Shown: in pieces, positions 9,470-20,019 of the stretch
How the letters are laid out: each line of letters begins with the position of its first letter
How positions within the stretch are numbered: the stretch's first letter is position 1
NCBI GenBank assembly: GCA_024516035.1
Contig: CM044965.1
Location: forward strand, 25,033,165-25,097,164
Source of the DNA: Bactericera cockerelli
Taxonomy: Eukaryota > Arthropoda > Insecta > Hemiptera > Triozidae
Direction of reading: 5' to 3'
Length of the DNA: 64,000 nt
Position numbers and translations under genes: made by a program
The notes under the pieces: generated by a model
What the model saw: the letters and a program-made list of their open reading frames with translations, nothing else
Told to the model about the DNA's origin: nothing
The model's database searches: none

Positions 9470-9905
9470 TTTTTTCTTAATTTTATATTACTATTGAATT
9501 CTTTATAAATAGGACATATTTATTATGTACAAACAGGGAATGATAAAAATTAAAATACAAAATTGAGAACAATTTAAACAAGAAAAAAAGATAAACAACA
9601 TAGATAAAATATATACAGATGGCCTAACTAAAGCGGGGTTATTGCCTATGGCAGGGGTGACCAACCTTTACAGTAGAAGATCTACTATAAAGTCTCAGAT
9701 GATCAACGCGATCGACCACAAAACCTCGTTCACAATCATTTTGTACTTTAGAGATCTAGACTTTTAGAGCGTCATCTCACCTCTCTGGACGTGATCAACC
9801 CAAAATCACTCCGCGATCGACTGGTTGGGCAGCCCTGATGGCAATCTCTTCCACCTAACCATGTATACTGTAAATATTGTACATTACTTTGACCTCCTAA
9901 TAAAG
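9470..9905 (-). mobile_element. Family G retroposon, host of a hAT insertion
   Basis: Minus-strand G element (CTAACTAAAGCGGGGTTATT, GCAATCTCTTCC) interrupted at 9652-9837. After the interruption it runs into a second, oppositely placed G end (CCTAATAAAGATTTAAATAA). Confidence 0.75.
9652..9837. mobile_element. Short hAT-type element (CAGGGGTGACCAACC ends)
   Basis: 186 bp with inverted ends CAGGGGTGACCAACC and GGTTGGGCAGCCCTG, a widely shared hAT terminal pattern, and repeated GATCGA / GATCAAC motifs inside. ATGG flanks both sides (9648-9651, 9838-9841); a full 8-bp duplication is not evident. Non-autonomous. Confidence 0.8.
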
Positions 9906-10185
9906 ATTTAAATAATACAATAGTCGGTCAGATGTTTTGCCGGTCAGATACAATACAGATGGTCAGATGTTTTGTGGTACAATTAGACCGAAAGGGTTTT
10001 TCGTTATGACGCCACAATCACATGAATATATTAGTTGGAGAGTTACACTTATGCATGTGGGCGTGGCCCGTGTATACATTACTGCGTTTCCTCTCGAGAA
10101 CATGGAATAATAAAAAAAAACGAAATAAAAAATCTGCTACTCAGCTGAATACACTGTTCCCGTCCATGGCTAATCTTTATTATTA

Positions 10186-10310
10186 TTAAACACTTTTTTG
10201 GATATAAAAAGACATATGTACAATACAAGGAATAGAAAAATATATATAAATATATGTCCTAACTAAAGGGCGGGGTTATTGCCTATGGAAATCTCTATGG
10301 CAGCCTATGG
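10186..10310 (-). mobile_element. Family G retroposon
   Basis: Minus-strand copy with TTAAACACTTTTTTGGATAT, ATGTCCTAACTAAAGGGCGG and GGTTATTGCCTATGG; 3' part truncated. Confidence 0.75.
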
Positions 10311-10690
10311 TAAAAAGCAAAATCTTGTTCACAGATTGAAAATTTGAAGGTATGCTGATAATTGGAGAAATTTCTCAAAACCTACATATACATTAAATAC
10401 ACATACATCTATTCTTATACCATTTAAAAAGTAATACCATTTAAAAATTGATTGACTTGATTGAGTTGCTCCAAAAAAAGGCGAAATTTTCAAACAAATT
10501 CCAGAATATTTCTTAAACAACTCCCAGAGTATCAGTGGCGGATTTCTCAACTGGAAGCAACACTCTGATTTCTTAACCATCTTACTATTATTATTCCTCT
10601 TTGTCTACTTAGACAGGGATAAGCACGGATAAGAAATTATTCCAAATTTAACTCTTTAACTCCTCTCCGCTAAAGATGATTTCACAAGAA
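10311..10690. other. No gene seen
   Basis: AT-rich intron DNA with a short direct repeat of ATACCATTTAAAAA; no exon recognised. Confidence 0.5.
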
Positions 10691-10704
10691 TTTGGGTAGA
10701 CAAA

Positions 10705-10826
10705 GAGAGAGTGTGTGTGTGAGAGAGAGAAGGAAATTGAGTATGTATGTGTGTGAGAGAGAGAGAAAAGAGAGAGAGATAAGGAAATTGAGTATGTATG
10801 TGTGATAGAGAGAGAGAAAAGAGAGA

Positions 10827-10882
<56 letters not shown>

Positions 10883-11008
10883 CAGTGAGTGAGTAGATAA
10901 ATAAAAAAGAAAACAAGTTTGACCTAAATTTTTGTTCAATTTCATGGACATAAGTTTCTCTATGTCCCTTTCTCTCCTCTCTCTCTCTCTCTTTATCCGG
11001 TGCATAAT

Positions 11009-11044
<36 letters not shown>

Positions 11045-11430
11045 GAGACAAAGAAGGAGAAGGACAGAGAGACTCAGAGTTATTGAGGAAAAGTGAGAGA
11101 GAGAGAGAATATAATAGGATAAAAAGAGAGAATGGGACAAGGATAGAGAGAAAAAGAGGGGTAGAGAAGAGGTAGGAGGAAGAAGAAAAGAGAGGAGAAT
11201 GAGACAGAGATATAGAGAGAGAGGGTGAAGGAGAGAGAGTATAAAAGAGTGGTAGAGAAAATTTAGGAGGAGGAAGAAAAGAGAGAAGATATAGAGGATA
11301 GGAGGGAGAGGGGAAGGGGAAGGGGGAGAGAAAGATGGAGAGAGAGAGAGAAAGAGAGGGGGAGATAGAGAGATGGAGAGAGAGAAATAAAAAAGATTGA
11401 GAGAGATAGGGAGAGAAAAAGGAGGTACTT
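10705..11430. repeat. GA-rich microsatellite tract
   Basis: More than 700 bp of interrupted (GA)n, with a (GT)n block at 10831-10859 and TATGTATGTGTG pieces. Long Ser/Leu- and Glu/Arg-coding frames across it are artefacts of composition. Confidence 0.95.
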
Positions 11431-11606
11431 GGCATTATAATTAGAACGAAGTGACCCCGTTTTCTCTTCTCTTTACTCTCACTCACAAGAATTGTGAAGC
11501 AATTGCCCTTATTATCTTGGTTTTATTTTTGGATTACTTTCTTCATCTTGAATACCATAATCCACATCATTTAATATTTACTTTTTTTTTTTTAAACCAA
11601 ACGTCA

Positions 11607-11748
11607 CCTCAGTAGCTTGATCGATAAGGCGGCGAACTATGTAACCTGGAGGTCGGTGGTTCAAGTCCCAAGTTGATCAGAAATTTAGTGAATCGAATTT
11701 GATTAGTTTTGACACATCACGAATGTGATTAACACAAATTTTATTATT
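11607..11748 (+). mobile_element. Family A SINE
   Basis: Head ACCTCAGTAGCTTGATCGAT, B box GGTTCAAGTCC, tail GTGATTAACACAAATTTT. It is followed by several degenerate repeats of ATCCTATTATTTCCTCAA (11757-11905). Confidence 0.83.
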
Positions 11749-11749
11749 T

Positions 11750-11905
11750 CCTTAAAATCCTATCATTTCCTCAAAAATACCTTAGGTATTATTTGCTCAA
11801 AATCCCATTATATCCTCAAAAGTACGAATTATTTCCAGAATCCTATTATTTCCTCAACATCCTATTATTTCCTTAAAAAACTTATTATTTCCTCAAAATC
11901 CTAAT
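11750..11905 (+). repeat. Degenerate TTATTTCCTCAAAATCCTA array
   Basis: About seven loose copies of a 17-28 bp unit, apparently grown from the end of the adjacent A SINE. Confidence 0.7.
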
Positions 11906-11969
11906 TAAATAATTAACAAGACCCACAAATAACCGTCCCTCGTATTCTTCGCGTGTTGTACACATCTAA

Positions 11970-11993
11970 CCCCCCCCCCCCCCCCCCCCCCCC
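11970..11993. repeat. 24-base C run
   Basis: Uninterrupted run of 24 C on the plus strand, rare in this AT-rich window; its length may be unreliable in any assembly. Confidence 0.95.
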
Positions 11994-12160
11994 GGCCTGA
12001 TACCTCTTAACACAAAGGTAACAAAGGAAATGTAAAGTTTGACCCTCCCCGCCCTGCTATTTTCAAAGGTCAATAGCCTTTAGCCTGACGATAAGCTACA
12101 GGAGCGGACATTTTTGAATGGAAACAAAACGCAGTCGAAATAGTTGAGGCGTTGAGGAGC

Positions 12161-12285
12161 CGACCTCAGTAGCTTGATCGATAAGGCGGCGGACTTGTAA
12201 CCGGGAGTTCGGTGGTTCGAGTCCCGGTTTCAGCGTGGATTTAGTATAGCGAGTTTGAGCAGTTCAGTGTAGATTTAGTAAAGTG
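12161..12285 (+). mobile_element. Family A SINE
   Basis: Good head (CGATAAGGCGGCGGACTTG, B box GGTTCGAGTCC); the tail is rearranged, with a partial repeat of TGTAGATTTAGTAAAGTGAG. Confidence 0.83.
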
Positions 12286-12655
12286 AGTAACAGTTCCAGG
12301 GTACTGAGATTAGATAGAGAGGAGGATGTTTGGTGGGTATGGCACATGGTTTTCACTGCCTAAACCTCACACTGTCCACCAGAGCCAGAGATGGTCCTGG
12401 TGTTCGTCTTGAATAGCAAGAAGATTGACCTCCTCTGTAGAAAGAAATGGCTACGAAAAAAGGCCATAAAAGACTCATTTTTTTCTTCTTTTTTTTTTCT
12501 TTTTTGAAGGTTTGCGATACCAACATTCATAGTAAGGACATGAGGATTTCGAAAAACATTCATATTGAACCTTTTGAATAACTGCCAACTTAGTCCTTGT
12601 TAAGGTAGGTACATAGGTAGTATAGGATACCATCTACTATCATCATCATCATCAT
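12286..12655. other. Intron stretch with an exon-like island on the minus strand
   Basis: 12371-12434 reads on the minus strand as acceptor TTCTTTCTACAG, a 64-nt stop-free segment, then GTGAGG. It is GC-richer than its surroundings, but its length would shift the MARVEL frame. The rest is unclassified. Confidence 0.3.
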
Positions 12656-12656
12656 A

Positions 12657-12837
12657 GGGTGGCGTCATCGTGAACGATGGTAGCCAGACAGTGGAGGAAT
12701 GACTCAGCACTGCTACCACTGTCTTTAGAAGGAGGCTCATAATTGACAGAACCAAGTCAATGCTGGTTTACTCCCTGTTTATAGTCCCCCAGCCAGACTG
12801 CTGGTCTACTCCATGTTTATAGACCCCCAGCCAGACT
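12657..12837 (+). mobile_element. Family H repeat
   Basis: Preceded by (CAT)n. Runs AGGGTGGCGTCATCGTGAAC to CCCCAGCCAGACT, with the last ~37 bp (GCTGGTCTACTCC..) duplicated once. Confidence 0.85.
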
Positions 12838-13181
12838 AAAGTTCTCATTAGTAATCAATATTCGATTTTGCAATGATGAAAACAACTCATCACATATTCC
12901 ACTTTATAATCAATAATATAAATTGGTAATCAATATTCCTTCCAACATACTACCCCCCATGCTGATTTCACTGATTTGGCTCATTTCACTTATTCGGCTC
13001 ACTTCAGAGAACAATACACTGTAGGTAGCTAAACGAGTCATTATAGTTCCATAATAGATAAATTATTAATATTTAATTGATTGATTGTGCAATATACAGG
13101 GTGTCAAATTATTTGTTTGTCGCCAATTCTTGTTCTGAGCAGGGTAGACAGTGTTTAACTTCAGTGCTAATAATAATACTA

Positions 13182-13379
13182 CTCTTTAGTGGAAGGTAAC
13201 CACCAGGCGAGGTTAATGCTCAATCATTTTCGACCACCTAACCCTCAGAGTCTTATTATTATGTAATCACAAACTCGAATTAATGAGGAAAAATTCATGC
13301 ACTGGGTGGGATTCGAACCAACGGATCTCTGCGCTAGCTGGATTACCAGACTAGCGCGTTAACCACTTGACTACCAGTG
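13182..13379 (-). mobile_element. Family B SINE, complete
   Basis: Head read on minus (CACTGGTAGTCAAGTGG; GGTTCGAATCCC), tail to CCACTAAAGAGTAGTATT. Confidence 0.88.
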
Positions 13380-13449
13380 ATCAGATGAGAGAGGGTTTTA
13401 TTTAACGTGCCATTTTGACTAGCTGTCAGGTTATTTCGTTTTTCTTCTT

Positions 13450-13562
13450 TTTTTAAACGTCGCTTTCAACTGCATGGTGATATCACGACGGCGTTTTACA
13501 TTTGCAGAAAACTCACAAAAATGCTACCCACATTAACCTCACCCAGCCTGGGTTGGGCCGCA
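13450..13562 (-). mobile_element. Family F SINE tail
   Basis: Only the body and 3' end (AACGTCGCTTTCAACTGCAT on the plus strand, CCCAGCCTGGGTTGGGCCG); 5S-like head missing. Confidence 0.75.
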
Positions 13563-13593
13563 ATACAAAAGTCTATTTTTTATTTTATTTTTA

Positions 13594-13770
13594 AGATGTG
13601 TTTCACAGCCGTTTTTATTTTGTAGCCATATAAGAGGAGCTACTGTAGACGATTGTGGTCTGTGTTGTAGCCTACCCATCCCGTAGTAGGTATGCCTCCC
13701 CTCTGATGGGCGAGAAGTGACACAATACTTCCCAATTAGGTGCTGGGTCAACACGTCAATTCGGTTCTCA
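13594..13770 (-). mobile_element. Family E SINE body
   Basis: Minus-strand E body (GATGGGCGAGAAGTGACAC and CATAAGAGGAGCTACTGTAG on the plus strand), without the tRNA-like head. Confidence 0.8.
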
Positions 13771-14243
13771 CTTTCTTTTTTTTAAGCTAAAATCAAGGTG
13801 TAATACATAATATGTAGGTATATCCTCGTTGTATACCTACTTTCATTGTTAGATATTGCTCTATCCATCTTGTTGTTGTTGTGATAAGATGTTTGTTTGT
13901 TCTGTTGTTGTTGTAGATGTTTATGTTGTTGATTTTGTTGTTGATGTTGTTAATAATAATATTTGTGTTGTACATAGGTATATTATTTGTTAATATTTTG
14001 CGATCCGAACCACTCCAAGACAAACCTTAAATAGTCAACGACATTCTTGTAGCATCTACTCATGAATATACTGGGTGTGCTGGATGCAGAAACTTTTGTA
14101 ATGTCCTCCAAAATAACGCGGGCATCAGTTGGTTCGAATCCCACCAAATGGTTGAGTTTTTCTTCGGTCATTTGAGAACTTTGATCACATGATAATAGCA
14201 CCAAAGCAACTGCAGGAATACATAATGGATCTCTTTAGTTAAA

Positions 14244-14360
14244 GTTATCATATTTGTGTTAATCATCTTTCGTGTTATCACAACTACTCAAACTCGCTTT
14301 ACTAAATCCACGAAGATTTTGAGTAGGCATAACGTTTTTTTTTTTTTTTTTTTTTTTTTG
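14244..14360 (-). mobile_element. Family A SINE tail plus T run
   Basis: Tail fragment only (AGTTTGAGTAGTTGTGATAA on minus), followed by a 22-base T run at 14335-14359. Confidence 0.7.
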
Positions 14361-14435
14361 AAGATCAGTGAATGTACTTTTATTTCTCTCATGCTGTTCC
14401 TGTCACATGCGGTTATGTGGTTTCTTAATAATAAT

Positions 14436-14633
14436 AATAATAACCACCAGGCGAGGTTAATTCTCAAAGCATTTTCTACCATTTTATATGAGAGTCTTAT
14501 TATCATGTAGTCACAAACTCAAATTAATGAGGAAAAATTCATGTAGGTACTGGGTGGGATTCGAACCAATGGATCCCTACGCTACCTGGATTACCAGACT
14601 AGCGCGTTAACCACTTGACTATACCAGTGCACG
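14436..14633 (-). mobile_element. Family B SINE, complete
   Basis: Full minus-strand copy with an (AAT)n end at 14426-14441. Confidence 0.87.
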
Positions 14634-15380
14634 GTTTTGTATAACTTTAACCACACCCGGTAGTCAACCATGGTGCTAGGATAGGAGTAAGAAGGTCATT
14701 TACAGTAAGGTCACAGTCATAAAGCCAAATATACAGTCATATTATATTACCCATTCAATTACTTACGTATTATTCTGCAGTGAACAGTTGGAACCCAATC
14801 GCGCTTCATTCCGAGAAAAGCTTACAAATCAATTATTGAATTCTCAGTTATCAAGGACCAATATGGAACATTTACATTATTATTAAATCATTTAATAGAT
14901 ATAAAAAGACATACGGATAGTGCAAATAAATATTACAAAAATTAAAAAAATGGAAACAATATAGAAAAGAGTTTATCCGTTGGTTCGAATCTCTGCACTA
15001 CCTGGATTACCAGACTAGCGCATTAACCACTTAACTTGATACAATTAATGGTACAAACGTAATAAAATGAGTAAGTATAAGTGTGCGAGTAAATATAAGT
15101 GTGTGAGTAAGTAAGTATAAGTGTGCGAGTATAAGTGTAATATTCTCGACCTAGCAATGCACCAGCAGGTTTTCCTTTGAATGATGACTAATAGTAATAA
15201 TTTTACTAGTACTGAACTCTGCTGAAGCGATAAGGTATTTTCTCAATTGCCACTTGATAACTTGATAAGGCGTTAGTACTGAACGAACGTTAAACAGATC
15301 TTGTACCAGGGTCTCTTTCAGACATTAGCCTGAGTGGGGCCGGGAATTATGCACGAGGGTTCGAAATGGAAGGCCTCGCT
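14634..15380. other. No gene; G and B fragments
   Basis: Holds a truncated minus-strand G element (14872-14965), a short B head fragment (14978-15040), and a loose (AAGTATAAGTGTGCGAGT)n repeat at 15070-15135. No exon seen. Confidence 0.55.
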
Positions 15381-15386
15381 CCGGTA

Positions 15387-15572
15387 AGCATTATTATGTG
15401 GTTATTATTGTGTGGTCATTATTATGTGGTCATTATTGTGTGGTCATTATTGTGTGGTCATTATTGTGTGGTCATTATTGTGTGGTCATTATTGTGTGGT
15501 TATTATTATGTGGTCATTATTGTGTGGTCATTATTATGTGGTCATTATTGTGTGGTCATTATTATGTGGTCA
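15387..15572 (-). repeat. 14-bp array grown from a family B tail
   Basis: About 13 units of GTGGTCATTATTGT. It merges into TCAAATTAATGAGG, so the unit comes from the CCACATAATAAT part of a minus-strand B SINE. The 14-bp period makes all three frames open with a 14-residue periodic peptide; not coding. Confidence 0.9.
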
Positions 15573-15719
15573 TATCCTCAAATTAATGAGGAATTTTTCA
15601 ACTGTCAAATTTCGTTCAAATAAACCAATCAGAGCGCAGTTAAAAGGAAGATTTGCGGATTATGAGGGTGAGAAAGCTTTCTGGTTTCTGGTTCGAGGTT
15701 TTCAAATTCGAACCCTCTT

Positions 15720-15850
15720 TATGTTGGCTATTCCCGGCCCACTCAGGCTGGCTCAGGTTAATTGGAGTGGTTGGTGTGTGAGTTTCCTGCGAATGGACGG
15801 TAAAAACCTTGTCGTGCTATGCATTTGTGATATGTCCACTGTGACTAGTA
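15720..15850 (+). mobile_element. Family F SINE body fragment
   Basis: TTCCCGGCCCACTCAGGCTGG to AACCTTGTCGTGCTATG; no 5S-like head. Confidence 0.7.
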
Positions 15851-15947
15851 AAATTCACACCCTCGTGATGCTAGCTTTTCCCAGCCTAACTCAATTTCTA
15901 GCAATAAAAATGTTTAAAACCAAAATTGAAACTCCCGCCTCGTCGAG

Positions 15948-16167
15948 GCTAGCGTCGATGGCGCGTTGAAAGCACCGGTTCTCGCAGGATCACCGAAGTT
16001 TAGTAACGTTTAGAGAGGTGAAGACTTCATTACGACCCAACCCAGGCTGGGTGCAATTAATGTGGCTAGCAGGTTTGTGAGTTTCCTGCGAATGGAGGGT
16101 AACACCCCTGTAGTGATGTGACCATGTAGTTGAAAGCAACGTTAAACCCAATTTAAAAAAAAAAACA
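15948..16167 (+). mobile_element. Family F SINE, nearly complete
   Basis: Head GTTGAAAGCACCGGTTCTCG then CACCGAAGTTTAGTAACG; the last third of the 5S part is deleted; poly(A) at 16157-16166. Confidence 0.82.
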
Positions 16168-16261
16168 CTTAAGTCGACTTCACGATTGACCGCCGATGAT
16201 CGACCGCCGATTTTTTTGTGTAATAGGTATAGGTATAAGTAGTGTGCATTGTTGATTCGAT

Positions 16262-16336
16262 CTGAGGGTTAGTGGTAGAAAATGCTTTGAGCATTAAGCT
16301 CGCCTGGTGGTTACCTTCCACTAAAATGTGTTATTA
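16262..16336 (+). mobile_element. Family B SINE tail
   Basis: Tail only, CTGAGGGTTAGTGGTAGAAA to CCACTAAAATGTG. Confidence 0.7.
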
Positions 16337-16446
16337 CATATTATTATTATCATATAGGTTCGTACTGCGTGCGTGGGACGGAACTTGATCTAGTGCACTG
16401 CCGTGATTTTGTTTTTCTAAGTAGGTGTATATTATTTTCTGTGCTT

Positions 16447-16975
16447 TCTATTCTACTTACAACTTGTGCCAGCTTGAGTAGGCCGGGCAGAGTCTTGAGG
16501 TAGTCTATTCTATTCTATTCTACTTACAACTTGTGCCAGCTTGAGTAGGCCGGGCAGAGTCTTGAGGTAGTCTATTCTATTATATTCTACTTACAACTTG
16601 TGCCAGCTTCAGTAGGCTGGGCAGAGTCTTGAGGTAGTCTATTCTATTCTACTTACAACTTGTGCCAGCTTGAGTAGGCCAGGCAGAGTCTTGAGGTAGT
16701 CTATTCTATTCTATTCTACTTACAACTTGTGCCAGCTTGAGTAGGCCGGGCAGAGTATTGAGGTAGTCTATTCTATTCTACTTACAACTTGTGCCAGCTT
16801 GAGTAGGCCGGGCCGAGTCTTGAGGTAGTCTATTCTATTCTATTCTACTTACAACTTGTGCCAGCTTGAGTAGGCCGGGCCGAGTCTTGAGGTAGTCTAT
16901 TCTATTCTACTTACAAATTGTGCCAGCTTGATTAGGCCGGACACAGTCTTGAGGTAGTCAATTCTATTCTACTAA
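16447..16975 (-). repeat. 62-67-bp array copied from donor edge of MARVEL first exon
   Basis: Eight units, each with the last ~45 nt of the coding exon at 17249-17373 (ACTTGTGCCAGCTTGAG on the plus strand), an intact GTAAGT donor and a (TATTC)n linker. It lies in intron 1 about 270 bp downstream of the true donor. The last unit is the most diverged. Confidence 0.92.
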
Positions 16976-17248
16976 AGTGGCCTAACACATGCTTTGCATT
17001 ATTGGCCACTTAAACTTGCCATGTTAAGTCTCCTCTGTAAATAAATATCATTTAAAAAAAAAAAAAAAAAAAAAAAAAACTTGCCATATTTTAGTGTTCG
17101 GAAGTATTGTGTTCGTTTTTGTAAAAAAAAAATATTTTTTGCTCCGATTTCAATTTTTTTACATTTAAATTTTATTTATGAAGATGAAAGAATTTGTTGA
17201 ATAAAAAATAATCTTTTGAAGGTACTAAAAAAAAAAAAAAAAACTTAC

Positions 17249-17373
17249 CACTTGTGCCAGCTTGAGGAGGCCGGGCAGAGTCTTGAGGTAGCCGGTGTTG
17301 AGGATGATGGCGGAGGTGGTGGTGGAGGTGGTGGTGCGAGTCACGGTGACGGTGTGGGACATGTTGGCGTGAT
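17249..17373 (-). CDS. MARVEL-domain (CMTM/MAL-like) protein, first coding exon
   Basis: Starts the 165-residue, four-pass MARVEL-domain protein; the ATG is at 17360-17362 and encodes residues 1-38. The N-terminus is a Thr-rich tail (MSHTVTVTRTTTSTTTS) followed by a segment ending GLLKLAQV that leads into the first membrane helix. The exon ends with a GTAAGT donor (17243-17248) in phase 0. A CAG acceptor (17374-17376) lies 11 nt before the ATG, so a non-coding 5' exon must exist upstream. MARVEL proteins of the CMTM/MAL/plasmolipin group are small tetraspanning proteins of membrane apposition and vesicle traffic; the Thr-rich start resembles insect CMTM4-like proteins. Both edges of this exon are copied into arrays (16447-16975 and 17385-18430). 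The family call is firm; the exact ortholog is not. Confidence 0.9.
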
Positions 17374-17384
17374 CTGTGGAGGTG

Positions 17385-18430
17385 AAGAGGAGGAGAGAAT
17401 TCGCATGAACCACCCTGTATGTTTCATAGATTTAAAAACAAGTGCACTGGTAGTGACGGCGTTGGGAAGAGGAGAGTATTCGCATGAACCACCCTGTATG
17501 TTTCATAGATTTAAAAACAAGTGCACTGGTAGTGACGGTGTGGGGAAGAGGAGAGTATTCGCATGAACCACCCTGTATTTTCCATAGATTTAAAAACAAA
17601 GTTAAAAACAAGTGCACTGGTAGTCAAGTGGTTAACGCGGTAGTCTATTATAATAGTGTTACAAATTTAAAATGATAGGATAGTCCCTTTTCTCAACGGT
17701 GTGGGACATGTTGGCGTGATCTGTGGAGGGGAAGAGGAGAGTATTCGAATCATGAACCACCCTGTATTTTTCATAGATTTAAAAACAAGTGCAATGCTAG
17801 TCAAGTGGCGCGGTAGTCTATTATAATAGTGTTACAAATTTAAAATGATAGGATAGTCCTCTTTCTCAACGGTGTGGGACATGTTGGCGTGATCTGTGGA
17901 GGGGAAGAGGAGAGTATTCGCATGAACCACCCTGTATTTTTCATAGATTTATTAACAAATTAAGTTAAAAACAAGTGCACTGGCAGTCAAGTGTTTGGCG
18001 TGATCTGTGGAGGGGGAAGAGGAGAGTATTCGCATCATGAACCACCCTGTATTTTTCATAGATTTAAAAACAAATTAAGTTAAAAACAAGTGCACTGATA
18101 GTCAAGTGTTTGGCGTGATCTGTGGAGGGGGAAGAGGAGAGTATTCGCATGAACCACCCTGTATGTTTCATAGATTTAAAAACAAGTGCACTGGTAGTGA
18201 CGATGTGGGGAAGAGGAGAGTATTCGCATGAACCACCCTGTATTTTTCATAGATTTAAAAACAAATTAAGTTAAAAACAAGTGCACTGGTAGTCAAGTGT
18301 TTGGCGTGATCTGTGGAGGGGGAAAAGGAGAGTATTTGAGTGGAAGAGCTCACTTGTGAGAACCCTGCCACTTTAAAGAAAGCCATAATAAAAAAAAAAG
18401 TATTCGCATGAACCACCCTGTATTTTTCAT
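17385..18430 (-). repeat. Array copied from acceptor/ATG edge of MARVEL first exon
   Basis: About nine repeats of a unit with CATGAACCACCCTGTAT, TTTAAAAACAAGTGCACTGG and, in several (17699, 17871, 17993, 18000, 18109, 18300), the exon's acceptor side. Two include the duplicated start codon region (GGACATGTTGGCG). Pieces of a B SINE head (GTAGTCAAGTG) have been swept into the unit. Confidence 0.85.
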
Positions 18431-18694
18431 AGATTAAAAAACAAAAACTAGTGCACTGCATGGTGTTCAAGTGGTTAACGCGGTAGTTCATTATAATAGT
18501 GTTACAAATATAAAATGATAGGATAGTACCCTTTCTCAAAGTTAAAAAAAAAACTGTGTTCAGAAATTTCTAATACTACTACACTATCTCAATAGACCGT
18601 CGAACCTGGATATAATAAGATAACTCAAGGGACAGGAATTTTTTCTCCCTTATATTCAGGTTTCTCTTATAAAGAGGTTATTTTCCCGGATTGT

Positions 18695-18884
18695 GATTAA
18701 CGCGCTAGTCTGGAAATTCAGGTAACATAGGGATCCGTTAGTTCGAATCCCACCCAGTGCATGAATTTTCCTCACTAATTTTAATTTATGACTACATAAT
18801 AATAAGACTCTGAGGGTTAGGTGGTAGAAAATGCTTTGAGCATTAACCTCGGCTGATGGTTACCTTCCACTAAAGAGTGTTATT
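18695..18884 (+). mobile_element. Family B SINE
   Basis: Starts inside the head at GATTAACGCGCTAGTCTGG and runs to the normal end. Confidence 0.85.
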
Positions 18885-18949
18885 ATTATTATCGTTATTC
18901 ATAGATTTAAAAACCAGACTAGCGCCTAAACCACTTGACCACACAAATA

Positions 18950-19060
18950 GTCAAGTGGTTAACGCGCTAGTCTGGAAATTTAGGTAGCGTAGGGATCCGT
19001 TAGTTATGAAACCCACCCAGTGCATGAATTTTGCTCATTGGAATTTTCCTCATTTCCTCA
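18950..19060 (+). mobile_element. Family B SINE, truncated
   Basis: Head and start of body only, ending near TTTCCTCATTTCCTC. Confidence 0.78.
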
Positions 19061-19097
19061 GAGGAGATACCGTGAGCAATGATAATAATAATAAAAA

Positions 19098-19240
19098 GTT
19101 ATCATTTTTGTGTTAATCACTTACGTGATATTACAACTACTCATACTCGCTTTACGAAATCTACGCTGAAACCGGGACTTGAACCACCGACCTTCAGGTT
19201 ACAAGTCCGCTGCCTTATCGATCAAGCTACTGAGGTCGGT
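19098..19240 (-). mobile_element. Family A SINE, complete
   Basis: Full-length minus-strand copy followed by (TAA)n at 19240-19267. Confidence 0.87.
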
Positions 19241-19267
19241 TAATAATAATAATAATAATAATAATAT

Positions 19268-19895
19268 TAATGTGTTAGTCACTTACAACCCCTGACGGCG
19301 CTGATATTACTCATGTTTCACAGAAGTCTTTTACAAATTTTAATGTAACAGAAAAGAAGAAAATCTCTTTGGTTTTATCAGTTTTTTTTTTATCAGTACT
19401 TGAAAAAAAAAAAAGTTTTTCTCTCTCACAATTTATAAAAGTTCATATTAGGTACTCTTGTTATACTTAATTGTAAATACAATGAAACATAATATTAATT
19501 TATTATACAAATACATTTTCCCACCGGCCGCGCCTTGTTATCAGGTAAATATGTTTTTTAAATGTTCAAATTACATGTAATAAAGTTTCCGAAAGAAGAC
19601 GCGGATTCTATTCTTGAGTAATTAACAATGGTTTTAACATTTAATTATTCTTATCATTTTTTATTTTGCTAATTTTACCATAAATTACACGTCACCACGG
19701 AAAAAACGATAATTTTACAGATCAAGAAAGAAGAAGAAAAAAAAAAAAGAAAATGAAATATTAAAATAAAACTGGATTCGCTTGTGATTTATATTCCAGA
19801 CGTACAGAATTGTTGATTGTTTTTCGCAAAAACGTGAGGTATTGTGAGCTATAACTATTTGTAAAAACTACTATTAAAATAAACAAACAAAAATT
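19268..19895. other. No gene; hAT-like end fragment at 19521-19538
   Basis: CCACCGGCCGCGCCTTG matches the right end of the elements at 22237 and 36024, without a partner end here. Otherwise AT-rich and unclassified. Confidence 0.5.
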
Positions 19896-20019
19896 AATTT
19901 CGTGATATCACAACTACTCAAACTCGCTTCATTAAATCTACGCTGAATCTGGGGACTTGAACCACCGACCTCCACGTTACAAGTCCGCCGCCTTATCGAT
20001 CAAGCTACTGAGGTCAGTT
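19896..20019 (-). mobile_element. Family A SINE, tail truncated
   Basis: Head intact on minus (GACCTCAGTAGCTTGATCG); lacks the last ~20 bp. Confidence 0.84.

Noticed and set aside
10656..11486. 276- and 152-residue Ser/Leu-rich open frames
   Set aside because: They follow an interrupted GA microsatellite; composition only, no domain and no splice context.
15366..15969. Periodic VIIVWSLLCGHY open frames
   Set aside because: A 14-bp SINE-tail array leaves all frames open; no start or splice support.
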